Of a stretch of 64,000 bases of DNA, positions 18,501-27,559 are shown piece by piece. The position numbers and the translations under genes were made by a program. This stretch comes from Fibrisoma montanum (GTDB lineage: Bacteria; Bacteroidota; Bacteroidia; Cytophagales; Spirosomataceae): the NCBI RefSeq assembly GCF_003583365.1, contig NZ_QXED01000001.1, positions 558,001 through 622,000 of the forward strand, in the 5' to 3' direction. Under the pieces are notes generated by a model that saw only the letters and a program-made list of their open reading frames with translations, searched no databases and had not been told where the DNA came from. How positions within the stretch are numbered: the first letter of the stretch is position 1; every line of letters begins with the position of its first letter.

Positions 18501-19997
18501 ATGGACAAACAAGCAGCATACCGATTCAAACTGACCGTACTCCTTGCCTGGTTTTGGGCAGGAGCGGGAACTGTTCATGCCCAGTTTATCGACACCAGCG
18601 ACGACCGGGTCAAAACGCCGTTGTCGGTCAGCCTGAAGCAGATCGGGACGCTGAAACCTCGTTCAACGTCAGCCATTGAATCGTCGCGCATCACCGTAGG
18701 CTGCGAGACCCTCGACCGCGACTTCACGGACTTCAATGCCTACAAGGCGTATCTGCCACCGCTGGGAGTTAAGAAGATCCGGCTGCAGGCTGGCTGGGCC
18801 AAATGCGAAAAAGTGAAAGGGGTATATGACTGGGCGTGGCTCGACAACATCATCAATTTCGCCGTCGCGAATGGACTGGAACCCTGGCTCGAAACGTCGT
18901 ACGGCAACCCGATTTACGAAGGTGGTGGTCGCACGGGCCTGCTGAATAGCCTGATGACCTCGCCCGAAGGCTATGCCGCCTACGACCGCTGGGTGGAAGC
19001 GCTGGTGACTCGTTACAAAGACCGTGTGAAGGAATGGGAAATCTGGAATGAGCCCGACCATCCCATGCAGAAGATTACGCCCGAGACCACGGCCGAGCTG
19101 AACATCCGGACCGCCGACATCATCAAGCGCCTGCAACCCGACGCCAACATTGCGGCTCTGGCCATGGCCAGCCATACCGACACGGTGTACCTCGACCGCG
19201 CGTTGAAGGTGTTTGCCGACCGCAGGAAGCTTGATTTGTTTACCTGGGTATCGTACCACAGCTACGCCTTCCGACCCGAACAGTCGTACAAAGGTGTCGA
19301 GTCGTTCAAGCGCGTACTGGCCAAATACTCACCTAGCCTGAAGTTACGGCAGGGCGAGAATGGAGCACCGTCGGGCTACATTCCCAGCTACGCACTCGAC
19401 AAGTATTACTGGACGGAGTATTCCCAGGCCAAGTACGATATGCGCCGACTGCTGGGCGATCTGGGCCGTGACATTGAAACGTCGGTGTTTACCATCATCG
19501 ACATCCGGTACGCGGGCGACCCGCCGGTGCTGAACATGAAGGGATTGATTCAGTCGGACCTGGATAAAACCGTCATCCGCCCGAAAGTGGCGTATTACGC
19601 GGTTCAGAACCTGGCGTCCGTTTTTGACAACCGGCTTGAACTCGCCCCGAACGTTAAGGCTACCACGACCGCCAAAGAACCCGTATCCATCTTTGGATAT
19701 CAGCACAAAGCCGGAAAGAAACAGCTCGTAACGGTCTGGTTCGACGGTAAAACACCGAACAATCTGTTTCAGCCGACACCCCTCGACATCACCATCGAAA
19801 ACGGTAATTTCGACAAACCCGTCTGGGTTGATCTGATGACGGGGAAGGTGTACGACATTCCGAAAAACGGCTGGAATAAGACTGGCTCAACCTATACGTT
19901 CAAAAATATTCCCGTTTACGATTCGCCCGTGCTGATCGCCGACCAATCACTTATAACAATGAATAATGACCGAAAAAGTGAAAGAGCTAATCCCTAA
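18501..19997 (+). CDS. Clan-A glycoside hydrolase (GH39-like), paralogue 3
   Basis: This is the third secreted paralogue, 498 residues, starting 29 bases after paralogue 2, so the two look like a tandem duplication. A signal peptide (to about VHAQ) precedes the shared block FIDTSDDRVKTPL...IGTLKPRST. The acid/base is in EWEIWNEPD and the nucleophile in LRQGENGAPSG. The other two end at ADRSAL and ADKSLVKF. This one reads on past ADQSLITM for ten residues (NNDRKSERANP region), and those codons lie inside an inverted repeat at 19968-20016, so the native stop seems to have been lost to the repeat. Confidence 0.77.
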   Translation: MDKQAAYRFKLTVLLAWFWAGAGTVHAQFIDTSDDRVKTPLSVSLKQIGTLKPRSTSAIESSRITVGCETLDRDFTDFNAYKAYLPPLGVKKIRLQAGWAKCEKVKGVYDWAWLDNIINFAVANGLEPWLETSYGNPIYEGGGRTGLLNSLMTSPEGYAAYDRWVEALVTRYKDRVKEWEIWNEPDHPMQKITPETTAELNIRTADIIKRLQPDANIAALAMASHTDTVYLDRALKVFADRRKLDLFTWVSYHSYAFRPEQSYKGVESFKRVLAKYSPSLKLRQGENGAPSGYIPSYALDKYYWTEYSQAKYDMRRLLGDLGRDIETSVFTIIDIRYAGDPPVLNMKGLIQSDLDKTVIRPKVAYYAVQNLASVFDNRLELAPNVKATTTAKEPVSIFGYQHKAGKKQLVTVWFDGKTPNNLFQPTPLDITIENGNFDKPVWVDLMTGKVYDIPKNGWNKTGSTYTFKNIPVYDSPVLIADQSLITMNNDRKSERANP

Positions 19998-20016
19998 CGC
20001 ATTCACTCTTTCGGTC
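19968..20016. repeat. Imperfect inverted repeat overlapping a gene 3' end
   Basis: The arms at 19968-19980 (GACCGAAAAAGTG) and 20004-20016 pair at 12 of 13 positions. The repeat encodes the last ten codons and stop of the third clan-A hydrolase and continues into the spacer before the symporter. The AGTGAAAGAG-type words resemble the repeat at 55138-55202. It may act as a hairpin between genes. Confidence 0.65.
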
Positions 20017-20033
20017 TTTCGCTCTATACCCTT

Positions 20034-21743
20034 ATGCAAACTCTACAGACCTTAGACTACTGGGCCATTGCCATTTACATGGGACTCATGGCGGGTATTG
20101 GCCTCTTTCTGGGCAAGTTCGTCAAGAATATTGGCGACTACTTCAAGGGAGGGAACGCCATCCCGTGGGTATCAGGGGCCATTTCCAACTTCATGACCAA
20201 GTTCAGTACGTTCATGTTCGTGGCCTACGCGGGTATCGCCTACCAGCACGGCATGGTGGCGCTGACGCTCATCTGGAGTACGGTGCTGCCCGCTCTGGTG
20301 GGCGTGGCCATCTACGCCAAGCGCTGGCGCCGGGCCGGTATCCTGACACCGATGGAATTTCTGGAAACCCGGTTCAATGCCCCGGTTCGGCAGGTGTTTG
20401 CCTGGGCGGGTGTATTTTTCAAAATCCTGGACAACATGGTACGGCTCTACGCGCTGGGCCTGTTCGTGAAAACGGCCGCGGGTTTGAGTCTGGAGCAGGC
20501 CATTCTGGGCTGCGGCATTATCGTCGCACTCTACACCATTGCCGGGGGCTTGTGGGCGGTTGTCGTTACCGACGTCGTGCAGTTCATCATCCTGATGGTG
20601 GCTACGCTGATTCTGGTGCCGCTGACGATGCAGGCCGCCGGGGGCCTGCCGAAGATGATCGAGACGATTCCGCAGCACTTCGATCCGTTCAACGGGCCGA
20701 AAGGCGCACCGCTTTATCTGTCGGTCTACTACCTGATGATTCTGGTAAAATACAGCGGTAACTGGACGTTCATCCAGCGGTTCTACAGCGTCCGCGACGA
20801 GCGGGCCAGCCAGAAGCAGGGATTATTGACGGCCATCTTCTTCTTTCTGTTCCCAACGGTATTTCTGTTCCCCTCGCTGGCAGCCCGCGCCATCATCCCC
20901 GACCTCGAAAACCCCGAAATGGCCTACGTCAGCGTTTGCCTGAAGCTGCTGCCCGAAGGGATCATGGGTCTGATGGTCGCGGCTATGTTTGCGGCTACCA
21001 TGTCGGTGCTGAGCGGTGAATACAACGTAACGGCGGGCGTTCTGACGCGCGACATCTACCAGCGGCTGTTCAATCCCAACGCAACCGATAAAGAAACGCT
21101 CTGGGTAGGCCGGATGATGACGCTGCTGCTGGGCGGCATCATCACGATCGGTGCGTTATTCGTCGGCGGATTCGGCGGGGCCTTTGAAGCCAACAAGTTG
21201 TTTACGGGCCTGTTTGCTATTCCAATGACCTTGCCGCTCATTCTGGGGATCGTCCTGAAGCGGCCGCAGCCCTGGGGCGCGCTGGCCACCGTACTGACCG
21301 GCATGCTCATCGGCCTGTTGCTGAATGCCACCCCGAGTATCTCGTGGGAGCTGGCGACGCTCATCGAGATTGTCGCCTGTGTCGCCATCTTCCTGTTGTC
21401 CGGCTTAATTGAATCGAAAGACTCAGCGTACCGGCAGCGGGTCGACGCCTTCTTCCGCAAGCTGGCCACGCCCCTGACGGAAGCCGAAAAGCCGAAAGAA
21501 AATCCGGTATTCATGCGGTCGATGAACCGACTCTACGCCGTGGCGCTGGCAGTGACCGGCGGTCTGTTCATGGTCATGAGCATTCCCTCCATCGGCGATA
21601 CCAGCGGAAAGTTTGCCTTCGGAGCAGGCGTGATCTGCCTGATTCTGTGCGCCGTCATGTGGTACTGGACCCGCGAAGCGACTGTATTAAACGCCCAAAG
21701 AGATGACCTGGTTATGACCGAAGATGCCGATAAACGCCTGTAA
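20034..21743 (+). CDS. Sodium:solute symporter (SSS family)
   Basis: This is an inner-membrane transporter of 569 residues with about 13-14 predicted helices. It moves a solute inward with Na+. SSS features include an N-terminal GLFLGKFVKNIGDYFKGG, the conserved MTKFSTFMFVAYAG region and the GLMVAAMFAATMSVLSGEYN motif typical of the SSS sodium-site helix. Bacteroidota uronate loci often use SSS or MFS carriers for unsaturated mono- or disaccharides. Its position after the periplasmic enzymes and before the cytosolic cassette fits uptake of their products. The substrate is inferred. Confidence 0.9.
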   Translation: MQTLQTLDYWAIAIYMGLMAGIGLFLGKFVKNIGDYFKGGNAIPWVSGAISNFMTKFSTFMFVAYAGIAYQHGMVALTLIWSTVLPALVGVAIYAKRWRRAGILTPMEFLETRFNAPVRQVFAWAGVFFKILDNMVRLYALGLFVKTAAGLSLEQAILGCGIIVALYTIAGGLWAVVVTDVVQFIILMVATLILVPLTMQAAGGLPKMIETIPQHFDPFNGPKGAPLYLSVYYLMILVKYSGNWTFIQRFYSVRDERASQKQGLLTAIFFFLFPTVFLFPSLAARAIIPDLENPEMAYVSVCLKLLPEGIMGLMVAAMFAATMSVLSGEYNVTAGVLTRDIYQRLFNPNATDKETLWVGRMMTLLLGGIITIGALFVGGFGGAFEANKLFTGLFAIPMTLPLILGIVLKRPQPWGALATVLTGMLIGLLLNATPSISWELATLIEIVACVAIFLLSGLIESKDSAYRQRVDAFFRKLATPLTEAEKPKENPVFMRSMNRLYAVALAVTGGLFMVMSIPSIGDTSGKFAFGAGVICLILCAVMWYWTREATVLNAQRDDLVMTEDADKRL

Positions 21744-21875
21744 GCTTCGCCGAAAACCTCCAGCCGAACAAACCACAAGATTTCTCTTACAGAGCTTCGC
21801 AGATGCGGACATAACAAGTACACAGAAACCGATCACTCCCCCTGACGGGATTGAGCATAGATAACCTGAATAGCA

Positions 21876-22577
21876 ATGAATAACCTCAAAAACAAAGTTT
21901 GTTTCATTACCGGCGCATCGGGCGGCATTGGCAAAGCGACCGCGCTGCAACTACTTGACCAGGGTGCCAGCGTGTTTGATTTTAGCCGTACCCACCGTCT
22001 GGCAGATGACGTTCAGCACGACAACCTGCGCTCGTATAATGGAGACGTGAGTGTCGAAGCCGACGTAGTGGCGGGTTTTTCGGCCTGCGTGGAGGCTTTC
22101 GGTACGGTCGATGTGCTGATCAATAACGCGGGCATGGGTGTGCTGACCACCGACCTCTCGCAAACGGACCTGGAAACGTACGAGCAGATGGTCAACGTAA
22201 ACATGCGGGGCGTGTTTCTGTGCAACCGCGAAGCCCTGAAAGTGATGAAGCCGAAAAAACAGGGCCACATTCTCACGGTTATCTCTATGGCGGGACAACG
22301 TACCAACCCGAATGCGCCGGTTTATGCGGCTTCGAAATTCGGTGCCCGCGGCTTAAACAGCGGTCTGGCCGACCAGGTGATCAAAGAAGGCATCAAAGTA
22401 ACCGACGTAAATCCTGGCCCAACCGACAGTAATTATTGGGGCGACCGAAAGGTACCCCGGGAGAAATTCCTGAAAGTAGAGGACGTAGCAAACGTCATCA
22501 CCTTCGTACTCAATCAGCCGGATTACGTTCTGATCCGGGAAATCAATTTTGACAACATGAAATTTTTGGCGCAATGA
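21876..22577 (+). CDS. Short-chain dehydrogenase/reductase
   Basis: This cytoplasmic NAD(P)-dependent oxidoreductase of 233 residues has the Rossmann motif GASGGIG near the N terminus, the NNAG motif in the middle and the catalytic SMAGQRTNPNAPVYAASKFG (Ser, Tyr and Lys). Its C terminus is shorter than KduD and lacks KduD signatures. Its stop overlaps the start of the RraA-like gene by four bases (ATGA), so translation is probably coupled. In this setting it could reduce the unsaturated uronate or an intermediate, as SDR-type uronate reductases do in alginate pathways; the substrate is not determined. Confidence 0.85.
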   Translation: MNNLKNKVCFITGASGGIGKATALQLLDQGASVFDFSRTHRLADDVQHDNLRSYNGDVSVEADVVAGFSACVEAFGTVDVLINNAGMGVLTTDLSQTDLETYEQMVNVNMRGVFLCNREALKVMKPKKQGHILTVISMAGQRTNPNAPVYAASKFGARGLNSGLADQVIKEGIKVTDVNPGPTDSNYWGDRKVPREKFLKVEDVANVITFVLNQPDYVLIREINFDNMKFLAQ

Positions 22578-23263
22578 AATCCAACGGCACACACCCTACT
22601 TCGCCTTTTCCGATTCCCGTTTCTGAGATGCGTGAACGCTATCTACAGCTCTTTACGGGAGCCGTTAACGACGTACTGCGATTTACGTACAAGCTGCACG
22701 CTACCAGCCTGCCGTCCTGCTACGCTCCCCTGCGGGAGGAAATGAAAATGGCCGGTATGGCCTTCACCGTCAAAGGGGCACCTGACATCACTACGGACGG
22801 TGAGTTTGAAATGCGGGCGCAGATGCTGGAGGATCTGCACAAAGATTCGGTTGTAGTCTGGGATTGCACCGGCGACACCGTTACGTCGCAGTGGGGCGAA
22901 GTCATGACGATGGCCGCCGTCCGGGCCGGCTGCCGGGGTGCGCTCATCAATGGCATCCGCGACACGAAAGCCATTCTGGATCAGGAGTTTCCGGTGTTTT
23001 ATAAATACAAAACGAGTACCGGTATGCTGGGCCGCTTCCGGATGTACTACTACCAGAAGCCCGTTCAGATCGGTGAGGTGATCATTCAGCCCGGCGACTG
23101 GATTTTTGGCGACATCGACGGGGTCATTGCGATTCCGCAGGCCATTGCCTACGACGTACTGGTGGCCGCCGAGAAAATTGTCCACAAGGAAGCAGGCATC
23201 AAGGAGATGGTCGAGAGCGGTATGCGTCCGACCGAAGTGGTCAAAAATGGCGGGTATTTCTGA
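22574..23263 (+). CDS. RraA-like / HMG-aldolase family protein
   Basis: This protein of 229 residues belongs to the family of RNase regulator RraA and 4-hydroxy-4-methyl-2-oxoglutarate aldolase. The diagnostic region is GCRGALINGIRDTKAI, with Arg129 and Asp130 at the positions that bind substrate and divalent metal in the class II aldolases, so a catalytic role is more likely than RNase regulation. Such enzymes split 4-hydroxy-2-oxo acids to pyruvate. It is coupled to the SDR upstream (4-base overlap) and to the lyase-like gene downstream (1-base overlap), so cleavage of a keto-deoxy sugar acid is an attractive inference. Confidence 0.85.
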   Translation: MKSNGTHPTSPFPIPVSEMRERYLQLFTGAVNDVLRFTYKLHATSLPSCYAPLREEMKMAGMAFTVKGAPDITTDGEFEMRAQMLEDLHKDSVVVWDCTGDTVTSQWGEVMTMAAVRAGCRGALINGIRDTKAILDQEFPVFYKYKTSTGMLGRFRMYYYQKPVQIGEVIIQPGDWIFGDIDGVIAIPQAIAYDVLVAAEKIVHKEAGIKEMVESGMRPTEVVKNGGYF

Positions 23264-25353
23264 TGGAAGCCATCGCAACGGTCAGTCTGTTTTTAACGGG
23301 CGACGAGAAAGACGCTATCCTGACCAGCCCGGACCCGGTCGTTAAGCGATTTCAGCAGGCGCTCAGGCAGCGGGTGACGAGCCGGTTGGCCGTGCCCGGC
23401 CTGCAGGCTGAAACCATCTCGCTCGGTCGGGCCACGCTTGGCTGGTGGTACCCCTGCGCCGAGTACCTCTCCGACGCGGCTATGCAGTACGCCCTGGAAC
23501 CAACCCCGGAACTGGCGGCCTGGCTGCGGAGCACGACGCTGACTATTGCCCGGCGGCCAATTGGCGACTGGGTTGGGCCGTGGTTTCGCAGTCATGCCGA
23601 GCCATTGACGGGCCATCTGGAAACGGCGCACGTTTGCTGGGGCGTCGCGGCCGTGCTGGACCTGGCCGGCGATGTATTCACCGAAGCCGAACAAACCGAG
23701 GTTCGGGCAATGCTCTACGACAAAGGCGTTGTGTTGTGTCGGCGGTGGCTGCAGCGAAATAGTCACCTGGCCAACTGGCGGGGCATACTGGCGTCGGGCG
23801 CGCTGGTGGCTTCAGCGGCTTTGGGGCACGATGATCTGCTCGAAGAATTTACACCCGAAGTGGCCCGAATGGCCCTGGCGTTTCAACCCGACGGCAGCTA
23901 CGGCGAGTCGCTGCAATACGGCAACTACCTGGCCAATGCGCTCATGCTGGCCTACGAATCGCTGGTTCGAAAACATCCGGTACTGGCCGCTCAGCTTGAT
24001 GTCAGCGCCTACGGCCGTGGCATGGGCTGGATGGCGCAGAGTATGCTATATCGCAAACCGATGGCGGGCTGGAACGATGAACCACGGGCGCGGGCGGTGA
24101 ACTTCAACGACTCGGCCGCGCTGTTCCGCCCCTCGGGTGATCTGCTGCTGCACGTAGCCGTTCGTTACGACGATGCCGTTCAGGCTGGTCTGGCCCGCTG
24201 GCTGTTTCAGGAATACTACGAGCCCTTCCCAACGCAGGGACCGCATGACCTGGCTACGTTCGGGATGCGCAACGACTGGGGGTTCCTGACCTTGCCGCTG
24301 CTAATGAATTCAGCCCCGGTGCGCTCACCCGAAGCGGCTGGTCTACCACTTACTGCTTCGTTTTCGAACGGCAATACGTTCATCCGGGATAACTGGGCGG
24401 CTACATCCGTGCTGGGCATTCAGGGGGGAGCCAACGACGGCATCTACGCGCCCGGCCATTTGCAGGGCGACCTGAACAGTTTTATGCTGGCCTACAACCG
24501 GGAACGATTGCTGGTCGACCCCGGCCATAGCTGTTACCGTAACCTGATTCACGGACTCGAAAGCGCTTCACAGACGCACAATACCTGCACGTTTTTAGTC
24601 GAGCAGGACTCATTGGGCCTGCAGGAAGATCTGGCGAAGATCAAACTCCTCGAACAACGAAACGTCCTGCCGCGTCGGCTCATTTACCCCGACGGCAGCG
24701 TAGGCCCGGCCGTTGAACGCGGTGGCCGGCTCCGGCATTGCCAGCGGGTTGGCGACGTATCGTGGGTAGTTTCAGAGGTGGCTCATGCCTACGGTGCGCC
24801 GATCCAGGAGTTCACCCGGTGCTGGTTGCAGGCAGGTTCGCACGTTACGTTCGTGATTGACCGCATCCGGGCCAGCGAACCCATCCGAACCGTCTGGAAC
24901 TGGCTGCTGAACAACCGCGACGGCCAGTCGGTCGCCCGAACAATTGGGAATGAGTTAGTCTTCAGCAGGCACCAGAGCGGTCTGCGGCTGCGTCAGATCG
25001 GACCGGCCGCGCTGGCTGGCCCTGTTTACGCCTACGTTCACGATGCCTACCACCCCGAACCGGCTCAGTTAGGTGAGGGTCTGCCCGGCAGCGGTTTGTT
25101 GTTTCGGCATACCGATACCGAGGCGTCAACGACTATAACCCGGCTTCACGTCCTGATTGCCGACGACGTAGCTGAGCTGGACGAATGGGAGATCACCCAG
25201 GCGGATCAGCTCCTGACGGTAGCCAGGCCAACGCTCCGGATTCAGCTAACCGGCTCCTTTGCCGAAACGATATCGCTGCAGGTATGGAGCCAGGGAAAGC
25301 CAGTTAGTATAACGGAGGGCGAGTCGGGTTTTGTAGTAAACGAAAGCTTATGA
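23263..25353 (+). CDS. Cytoplasmic heparinase II/III-like protein
   Basis: This 696-residue protein has an alpha/alpha-toroid N-terminal domain (NSHLANWRGILASGALV, DGSYGESLQYGNYLANAL) and a heparinase II/III beta domain (YAPGHLQGDLNSFMLAYNRERLLVDPGH followed by ASQTHNTCTF; only parts are quoted as motifs). Candidate catalytic residues are the Asn in LANWRG, the Tyr in LQYGNY and the His in GHLQGD. There is no signal peptide (MEAIATVSLFLTGDEKD), unlike the lyase at 14939, so it should act on oligosaccharides after import. It starts at the RraA stop codon and overlaps the esterase gene by four bases. Confidence 0.75.
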   Translation: MEAIATVSLFLTGDEKDAILTSPDPVVKRFQQALRQRVTSRLAVPGLQAETISLGRATLGWWYPCAEYLSDAAMQYALEPTPELAAWLRSTTLTIARRPIGDWVGPWFRSHAEPLTGHLETAHVCWGVAAVLDLAGDVFTEAEQTEVRAMLYDKGVVLCRRWLQRNSHLANWRGILASGALVASAALGHDDLLEEFTPEVARMALAFQPDGSYGESLQYGNYLANALMLAYESLVRKHPVLAAQLDVSAYGRGMGWMAQSMLYRKPMAGWNDEPRARAVNFNDSAALFRPSGDLLLHVAVRYDDAVQAGLARWLFQEYYEPFPTQGPHDLATFGMRNDWGFLTLPLLMNSAPVRSPEAAGLPLTASFSNGNTFIRDNWAATSVLGIQGGANDGIYAPGHLQGDLNSFMLAYNRERLLVDPGHSCYRNLIHGLESASQTHNTCTFLVEQDSLGLQEDLAKIKLLEQRNVLPRRLIYPDGSVGPAVERGGRLRHCQRVGDVSWVVSEVAHAYGAPIQEFTRCWLQAGSHVTFVIDRIRASEPIRTVWNWLLNNRDGQSVARTIGNELVFSRHQSGLRLRQIGPAALAGPVYAYVHDAYHPEPAQLGEGLPGSGLLFRHTDTEASTTITRLHVLIADDVAELDEWEITQADQLLTVARPTLRIQLTGSFAETISLQVWSQGKPVSITEGESGFVVNESL

Positions 25354-26141
25354 CGTATAAATGCCTCGCTCTTCTGGCCGTCCTTTTCCTGGGAACATCC
25401 CTGAAACAGGACGTACCGACCCAACTACGGTTGTTTCTGCTCATTGGTCAGTCGAATATGGCAGGCCGGGGTGCACCCGAAGCGCAGGATCAGCAACCCC
25501 TCGACCGCGTCTGGATGCTGACCAACGAAGAAACCTGGGTGCCGGCCCGCGAACCGATGCATTTCGACAAACCGGCCGTAGTCGGCGTTGGGCCGGGGTT
25601 TGCGTTCGGCAAGCGGATAGCCGAGGCCTTTCCAGACCAGAACATTGGGTTGATTCCCTGCGCCGTAGGTGGGTCGGGCATCGATGTCTGGAAGCCGGGG
25701 GCGTATTACGAACCTACGAAATCGTATCCGTACGACGATGCGCTCCGGCGGGCCAGGAAAGCGCTGGGCACGGGTAAGTTGGCGGGTATTCTCTGGCATC
25801 AGGGCGAAAGCGATGCCAAACCGGACAAAGCGCCTACCTACGGAGCTAAGCTGGCTGAGCTAATCCAGCGGCTGCGCAACGACCTGAATGCGCCGAACGT
25901 ACCGGTTGTCGTGGGGACATTAGGCGATTTCATTGTCAGACGCAATCCGGATGCCGGCGTCATTAACGAAACCCTGCAGAAGTTACCCGGTCAGGTGCCC
26001 AATACCTATTGCGTCGTAGCGGCCGGCTTGATCCATAAGGGCGATTCAACGCATTTTGATACCCCATCGGCCCGCACTCTCGGGGGCCGGTACGCCGATG
26101 TCTTTGTTCAGAAAAACCTATTAACCAGAAAAGATGGATGA
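25350..26141 (+). CDS. Sialate O-acetylesterase/CE6-like carbohydrate esterase
   Basis: This SGNH-type esterase of 263 residues probably removes acetyl groups from sugar hydroxyls. The nucleophile is Ser35 in LLIGQSNMAG. The oxyanion and support motifs are CAVGGSGIDVW and ILWHQGESD (149-155), and the catalytic His is probably in DSTHFDTPSA. A hydrophobic N-terminal stretch (CLALLAVLFLGTSL) suggests export, which is odd in a cassette of otherwise cytosolic proteins. It overlaps the lyase-like gene by four bases and the VOC gene by eight. The presence of an esterase implies an acetylated glycan. Confidence 0.85.
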   Translation: MTYKCLALLAVLFLGTSLKQDVPTQLRLFLLIGQSNMAGRGAPEAQDQQPLDRVWMLTNEETWVPAREPMHFDKPAVVGVGPGFAFGKRIAEAFPDQNIGLIPCAVGGSGIDVWKPGAYYEPTKSYPYDDALRRARKALGTGKLAGILWHQGESDAKPDKAPTYGAKLAELIQRLRNDLNAPNVPVVVGTLGDFIVRRNPDAGVINETLQKLPGQVPNTYCVVAAGLIHKGDSTHFDTPSARTLGGRYADVFVQKNLLTRKDG

Positions 26142-26535
26142 AACGCTATTCCGGGGGGTCGATCACCCTGCCGTAGCCGCGGACGATGTGGAGAAACTGG
26201 CCGACTGGTACTGTACCGTACTGGGCTATAAAAAGTGGTTCAAACACGAAAAGCCAGTCTGGATGCTGGTTGCCCCCGACAATACGTTGCTGGAGATCAT
26301 GCCAAAAGACGATACCGACCGACCGATTCGCACCACCTGGACGCCCGGCTGGTCGCACGTAGCACTGCGTGTTACGGACATTGAGCAGGCCATTAGCTGG
26401 CTCGATCAGCACGGCGTTACCTGGGGCGGAGAGCAGACGAACGCTATCGGCGGTGGCCAGGTCCGCAACTTTTTCGACCCGGACGGCAATATGCTCCAGA
26501 TTTTAGAACGACCTCTTCCAATTACAACTCCTTAA
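26134..26535 (+). CDS. VOC (glyoxalase/bleomycin-resistance) family protein
   Basis: This 133-residue protein has two beta-alpha-beta-beta-beta motifs: VDHPAVAADDVEKLADWYCTVLGY at the N terminus (the His is a metal-ligand candidate) and WSHVALRVTDIEQAISWL in the second half. It ends with NFFDPDGNMLQILERP, which carries the usual C-terminal Glu ligand. Such proteins isomerise or cleave small metabolites with a divalent metal. The overlap with the esterase gene places it in the uronate cassette. It could serve in place of the absent KduI isomerase, but nothing in the sequence proves that. Confidence 0.8.
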   Translation: MDETLFRGVDHPAVAADDVEKLADWYCTVLGYKKWFKHEKPVWMLVAPDNTLLEIMPKDDTDRPIRTTWTPGWSHVALRVTDIEQAISWLDQHGVTWGGEQTNAIGGGQVRNFFDPDGNMLQILERPLPITTP

Positions 26536-26547
26536 TTCATTCCGCTT

Positions 26548-27558
26548 ATGCAAGCTGCTTATTACACCGGTAATCACCGATTTGCTATACAACCTGCTAC
26601 GTCTCAGCCGCCCCAGCCCGGCGAGGTTCGGCTGAAAGTCGCCTATTGTGGCGTCTGCGGTACCGACGTTCACATCTACCACGGAAGCATGGACAAGCGC
26701 GTTCGGATTCCGCAGGTCGTTGGTCATGAGGTTTCGGGCGAGATTGAGGCCATCGGTGAGGGCGTTACCGGCTGGCAGGTCGGCGACCGGGTAGCCGTTC
26801 GACCGCTGCAACCCGGCACCGATGACCCATCTGACAACGGCCAGCGTCACATTGGCAAAAATCTCAAATTCATCGGCATTGATACCCCCGGCGGTATGCA
26901 GGCCTACTGGAACGTACCAGCCTATACGTTACACCGCCTGCCGGAAAACCTCTCCTTGACGCTCGGGGCAATGATCGAACCACTGGCCGTGGCCTGCCAC
27001 GACGTACGGCTGGGCGAACTGAAACCAGGCGAAAACGCGGTGGTCATTGGTGGCGGACCAATCGGTATGCTGATCGCGCTGGTGGCCCGGCACGCTGGGG
27101 CTAACGTGCTTATCTCCGAAGTTAATCCGGCGCGACTACAGCTGGCCGAATCGCTTGGCCTCCAAACCGTTAATCCAAAAGAGCAGGACCTGGTAGCCGC
27201 GGTCGAAGCATTTTCCAATGGCGCTATGGCCGATGTTGTCTTTGAAGTGTCGGGTGTTCAGGCGGGCGTGACGGCCATGACGCAGCTGCCCCGCGCCCGG
27301 GGACGTATCGTGATGGTTGCGATTCATAGTGAGCCGAAGTCGGTCGATCTGTTCCGTTTCTTCTGGCGGGAAATCAAGCTGATCGGTGCGCGGGTCTACG
27401 AACCCGAAGATTTTGACGAAGCCATCCGACTGGCTGCATCGGGCGAGCTGCCGCTGGAGAGTCTGATCACGCAGGTATCACCCTTGACCGACGTGCAACA
27501 GGTTTTCGAAACGATTGACAACAACCCGGCCGGGATGAAGTATCTGCTGGAGTGCTGA
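26548..27558 (+). CDS. Zinc-type medium-chain alcohol dehydrogenase
   Basis: This NAD(P)-dependent dehydrogenase of 336 residues has the catalytic-zinc motif CGVCGTD (Cys34/Cys37 region) and GHE (59-61), then a Rossmann domain with VVIGGGPIGMLIALVARHAG. The loop that carries the four-Cys structural zinc in most relatives is replaced by RPLQPGTDDPSDNGQRHIG with no cysteine, so the structural zinc is missing. Relatives act on sorbitol, threonine, galactonate and similar polyols or acids. As the last gene of the coupled cassette it probably oxidises a sugar acid; the substrate is unknown. Confidence 0.88.
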   Translation: MQAAYYTGNHRFAIQPATSQPPQPGEVRLKVAYCGVCGTDVHIYHGSMDKRVRIPQVVGHEVSGEIEAIGEGVTGWQVGDRVAVRPLQPGTDDPSDNGQRHIGKNLKFIGIDTPGGMQAYWNVPAYTLHRLPENLSLTLGAMIEPLAVACHDVRLGELKPGENAVVIGGGPIGMLIALVARHAGANVLISEVNPARLQLAESLGLQTVNPKEQDLVAAVEAFSNGAMADVVFEVSGVQAGVTAMTQLPRARGRIVMVAIHSEPKSVDLFRFFWREIKLIGARVYEPEDFDEAIRLAASGELPLESLITQVSPLTDVQQVFETIDNNPAGMKYLLEC

Positions 27559-27559
27559 G

